Assembly: GCA_011052255.1 (NCBI GenBank)
Contig: DRJJ01000215.1
Coordinates: 1-6,461 of the forward strand
DNA: 6,461 nucleotides
Reading direction: 5' to 3'
Origin: Gammaproteobacteria bacterium
Lineage (GTDB): Bacteria; Pseudomonadota; Gammaproteobacteria; DRJJ01
Of the stretch, positions 5,033 through 6,461 are shown one piece after another (the first letter of the stretch is position 1; each line of letters opens with the position of its first letter). A program made the position numbers and the translations under genes. Under the pieces are notes generated by a model. The model worked only from the letters and a program-made list of their open reading frames with translations, ran no database searches and was not told the origin of the DNA.

Positions 5033-6461
5033 ATGCGTATGCTTCGTCTTATACCCGTCATGTTACCAGTCGGGCTGCTACTCCTTGCCGGAGTAGCAGC
5101 CGCGGCTGATGGTGTGCGCGCACCTGTGTCGGAAAAACCCACTATTGTTACCGATAAAACAGAAAATAATACCTGCCTGGATTGTCATGGCATCAAGGGT
5201 TTTGCTGTACCGGAAGGTGAATTTGGTGAAGGCCCGAAACGCAATCTGTTTGTACTAAAAGAAGCACTGCATGACAGTGTTCACACTGAACAGTCCTGTG
5301 TCGATTGTCATAACACCATAGAACAAATACCACACAAGACACTGAAACAGGGTGAACAACGTATTGTTCAATGCGTGCAATGCCATGAAAAACAGTCATT
5401 GGCTCGCAAACAGGCAGACCGCGTGTCACCCGAAGTGGATATTTCCAGGACCATGGTTGGTTTGCCACCAGAACTTAAGATTCTGGAACAAAGTACGATG
5501 GAAAAAGAGGCCGGTCATTATCTGGCATCGATCCATGCGCAACCTCGCGAAGATGGTTCAGGCCGGATTAACGCAACTTGTGCAGATTGTCATGGTACGC
5601 ATGATATCGTGCAAATGAAAACCGCTGACAGCGAGAGTTTTCGACTGAATACACCACAAATATGTGGGCGTTGTCATGAAAAAGAACTCAAGGACTATAC
5701 ACAGTCAGTTCATGGTGCTGCAGTCAAACGCCATGGCAAGCTGGAGGCGGCCGTTTGCAGTGATTGTCATAGTGCCCATCAGATTGCATCACCGGAACAG
5801 GACCAGGTAAAACTGGCGATTACCGAGAACTGTGGCAGCTGTCACGAGGAAGAGGTGAAATCCTATCGCTCGACCTACCATGGCCAGGTTGCCCAACTGG
5901 GTTATGCTCATACAGCCAAATGTGCTGATTGCCATGCAGCGCATAACACCCGGAAAAAAGACAATCCCGATGCCCAGGTATATCCCGATAATCTGGTGAA
6001 GACCTGTAAGGAATGTCATAAACAGGCCACCGCCAGTTTCGTCAAATTTCAGCCTCATGGTAATACCCATGATTTTAAACGCTTCCCTGCTATGTGGATA
6101 ACATCAAAATTTATGATTACCCTGCTGGCAGTGGTATTCCTGTTCTTCTGGGGGCATTCGTTGCTCTGGTTCAAGCGAGAAAGCAAGGAGCCAAAACACA
6201 CCATAATGACTGTTGCCGGTGAAAAATATGTAATGCGTTTCCCCTGGCAAATGCGACTGGCCCACCTGCTGCTGGCCATTGCAGTGATGGTGCTGGCCTT
6301 GACCGGAACAACCGTATTGTATGCAGACAGCTACTGGGCACCAACCGTGATGAAACTGTTAGGCGGTCCCAAAGTCGCTGCCATCATCCATCGTATGGCT
6401 GCGACCCTGTTTGGCATCTTGTTCTTTGGTCATATACTGGGTGTGTTACACAATGTCTACA
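5033..6461 (+). CDS. Nonaheme c-type cytochrome fused to b-type (FdnI/HydC/b561-like) membrane cytochrome, 3'-truncated by window end
   Basis: The frame stays open from the ATG at 5033 to the window end (476 residues, no stop). A signal peptide covers residues 1-25. Nine CxxCH motifs start at 48, 89, 114, 183, 211, 242, 267, 297 and 325. Two consecutive units (211-249 and 267-304) repeat the pattern CxxCHxxExxxYxxxxHG...CxDCHxxH. The membrane part has a helix at about 358-380 and b561-like helices at about 407-429 and 448-472; RLAHLLLAI (His411), His453 and His467 are candidate heme b ligands. The architecture recalls Geobacter CbcL, an inner-membrane quinone-linked cytochrome with a multiheme c domain and an FdnI-type diheme b domain (from memory). 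It would move electrons between quinones and periplasmic hemes, here probably to or from the octaheme protein. It starts 3 bp after that gene with no clear Shine-Dalgarno, suggesting translational coupling. The ATG at 5039 is an alternative start. Confidence 0.92.
   Translation, partial: MRMLRLIPVMLPVGLLLLAGVAAAADGVRAPVSEKPTIVTDKTENNTCLDCHGIKGFAVPEGEFGEGPKRNLFVLKEALHDSVHTEQSCVDCHNTIEQIPHKTLKQGEQRIVQCVQCHEKQSLARKQADRVSPEVDISRTMVGLPPELKILEQSTMEKEAGHYLASIHAQPREDGSGRINATCADCHGTHDIVQMKTADSESFRLNTPQICGRCHEKELKDYTQSVHGAAVKRHGKLEAAVCSDCHSAHQIASPEQDQVKLAITENCGSCHEEEVKSYRSTYHGQVAQLGYAHTAKCADCHAAHNTRKKDNPDAQVYPDNLVKTCKECHKQATASFVKFQPHGNTHDFKRFPAMWITSKFMITLLAVVFLFFWGHSLLWFKRESKEPKHTIMTVAGEKYVMRFPWQMRLAHLLLAIAVMVLALTGTTVLYADSYWAPTVMKLLGGPKVAAIIHRMAATLFGILFFGHILGVLHNVY
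5073..5101 (+). repeat. Perfect 12-bp inverted repeat (hairpin) inside the c/b cytochrome signal-peptide codons
   Basis: GGCTGCTACTCC (5073-5084) and GGAGTAGCAGCC (5090-5101) are exact reverse complements separated by a 5-base loop. The stem is GC-rich and forms about 40 bases after the start codon. No T-run follows, so it is not a Rho-independent terminator. It could lower translation of the second gene relative to the octaheme gene, cause a pause during signal-peptide export, or protect or process the mRNA. The arms encode Leu/Ala-rich signal-peptide residues, so part of the complementarity may follow from codon bias. Confidence 0.75.

Noticed and set aside
5090..5110. Rho-independent terminator at the hairpin after the octaheme gene
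   Set aside because: The hairpin has no following T-run and lies inside an open coding frame with heme motifs on its downstream side.
5352..5618. Small plus-strand ORF within 5352-5618
   Set aside because: It overlaps in another frame the nonaheme cytochrome, whose CxxCH motifs and open frame run through the whole region.

Overview
The window looks like a Proteobacterial chromosome segment, most likely from a gammaproteobacterium. The reasons are the glnK-amtB pair behind a sigma-54 type promoter, a NasA/NarK-type nitrate carrier of the sort found in gammaproteobacterial nitrate-assimilation loci, and a divergent PP2C-type phosphatase gene that recalls the kinase/phosphatase gene beside nasA/nirB in Pseudomonas. 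The taxonomic call is inference from gene content; no marker gene is present.

Layout: positions 1-227 hold the 5' end of a minus-strand gene for a PP2C-type Ser/Thr phosphatase domain. A 272-bp AT-rich divergent intergenic region follows (228-499). It holds a candidate NtrC site (326-342), a well-spaced sigma-54 -24/-12 element (426-441) and a 12-bp perfect palindrome (272-283). Then, all on the plus strand: glnK (500-838), amtB (872-2185) and a NasA/NarK nitrate/nitrite transporter gene (2209-3423), with gaps of only 33 and 23 bp. After a 109-bp gap come an octaheme hydroxylamine-oxidoreductase-family cytochrome c gene (3533-5029) and, 3 bp later, a gene that runs off the window (5033-6461). 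That last gene encodes a nine-heme c-type cytochrome fused to a b-type membrane cytochrome. It has no stop codon in the window, so an ORF search that requires a stop would miss it.

How the genes may work together: GlnK and AmtB sense and import ammonium, and the transporter brings in nitrate (or exchanges nitrate and nitrite). The octaheme protein is a periplasmic N-oxide enzyme. Its features lean towards the reductive, ammonium-forming branch of the family rather than ammonia-oxidiser HAO: a long heme-4/heme-5 insert, no clear equivalent of the cross-linking tyrosine, and no C-terminal anchor. The c/b fusion cytochrome would be its membrane partner, exchanging electrons with the quinone pool in the way NrfH serves NrfA. 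Ammonium made in the periplasm could enter through AmtB. The hao-like/c-b cytochrome pair and its placement behind a nitrogen-regulated transport operon are the most noteworthy parts of the window.
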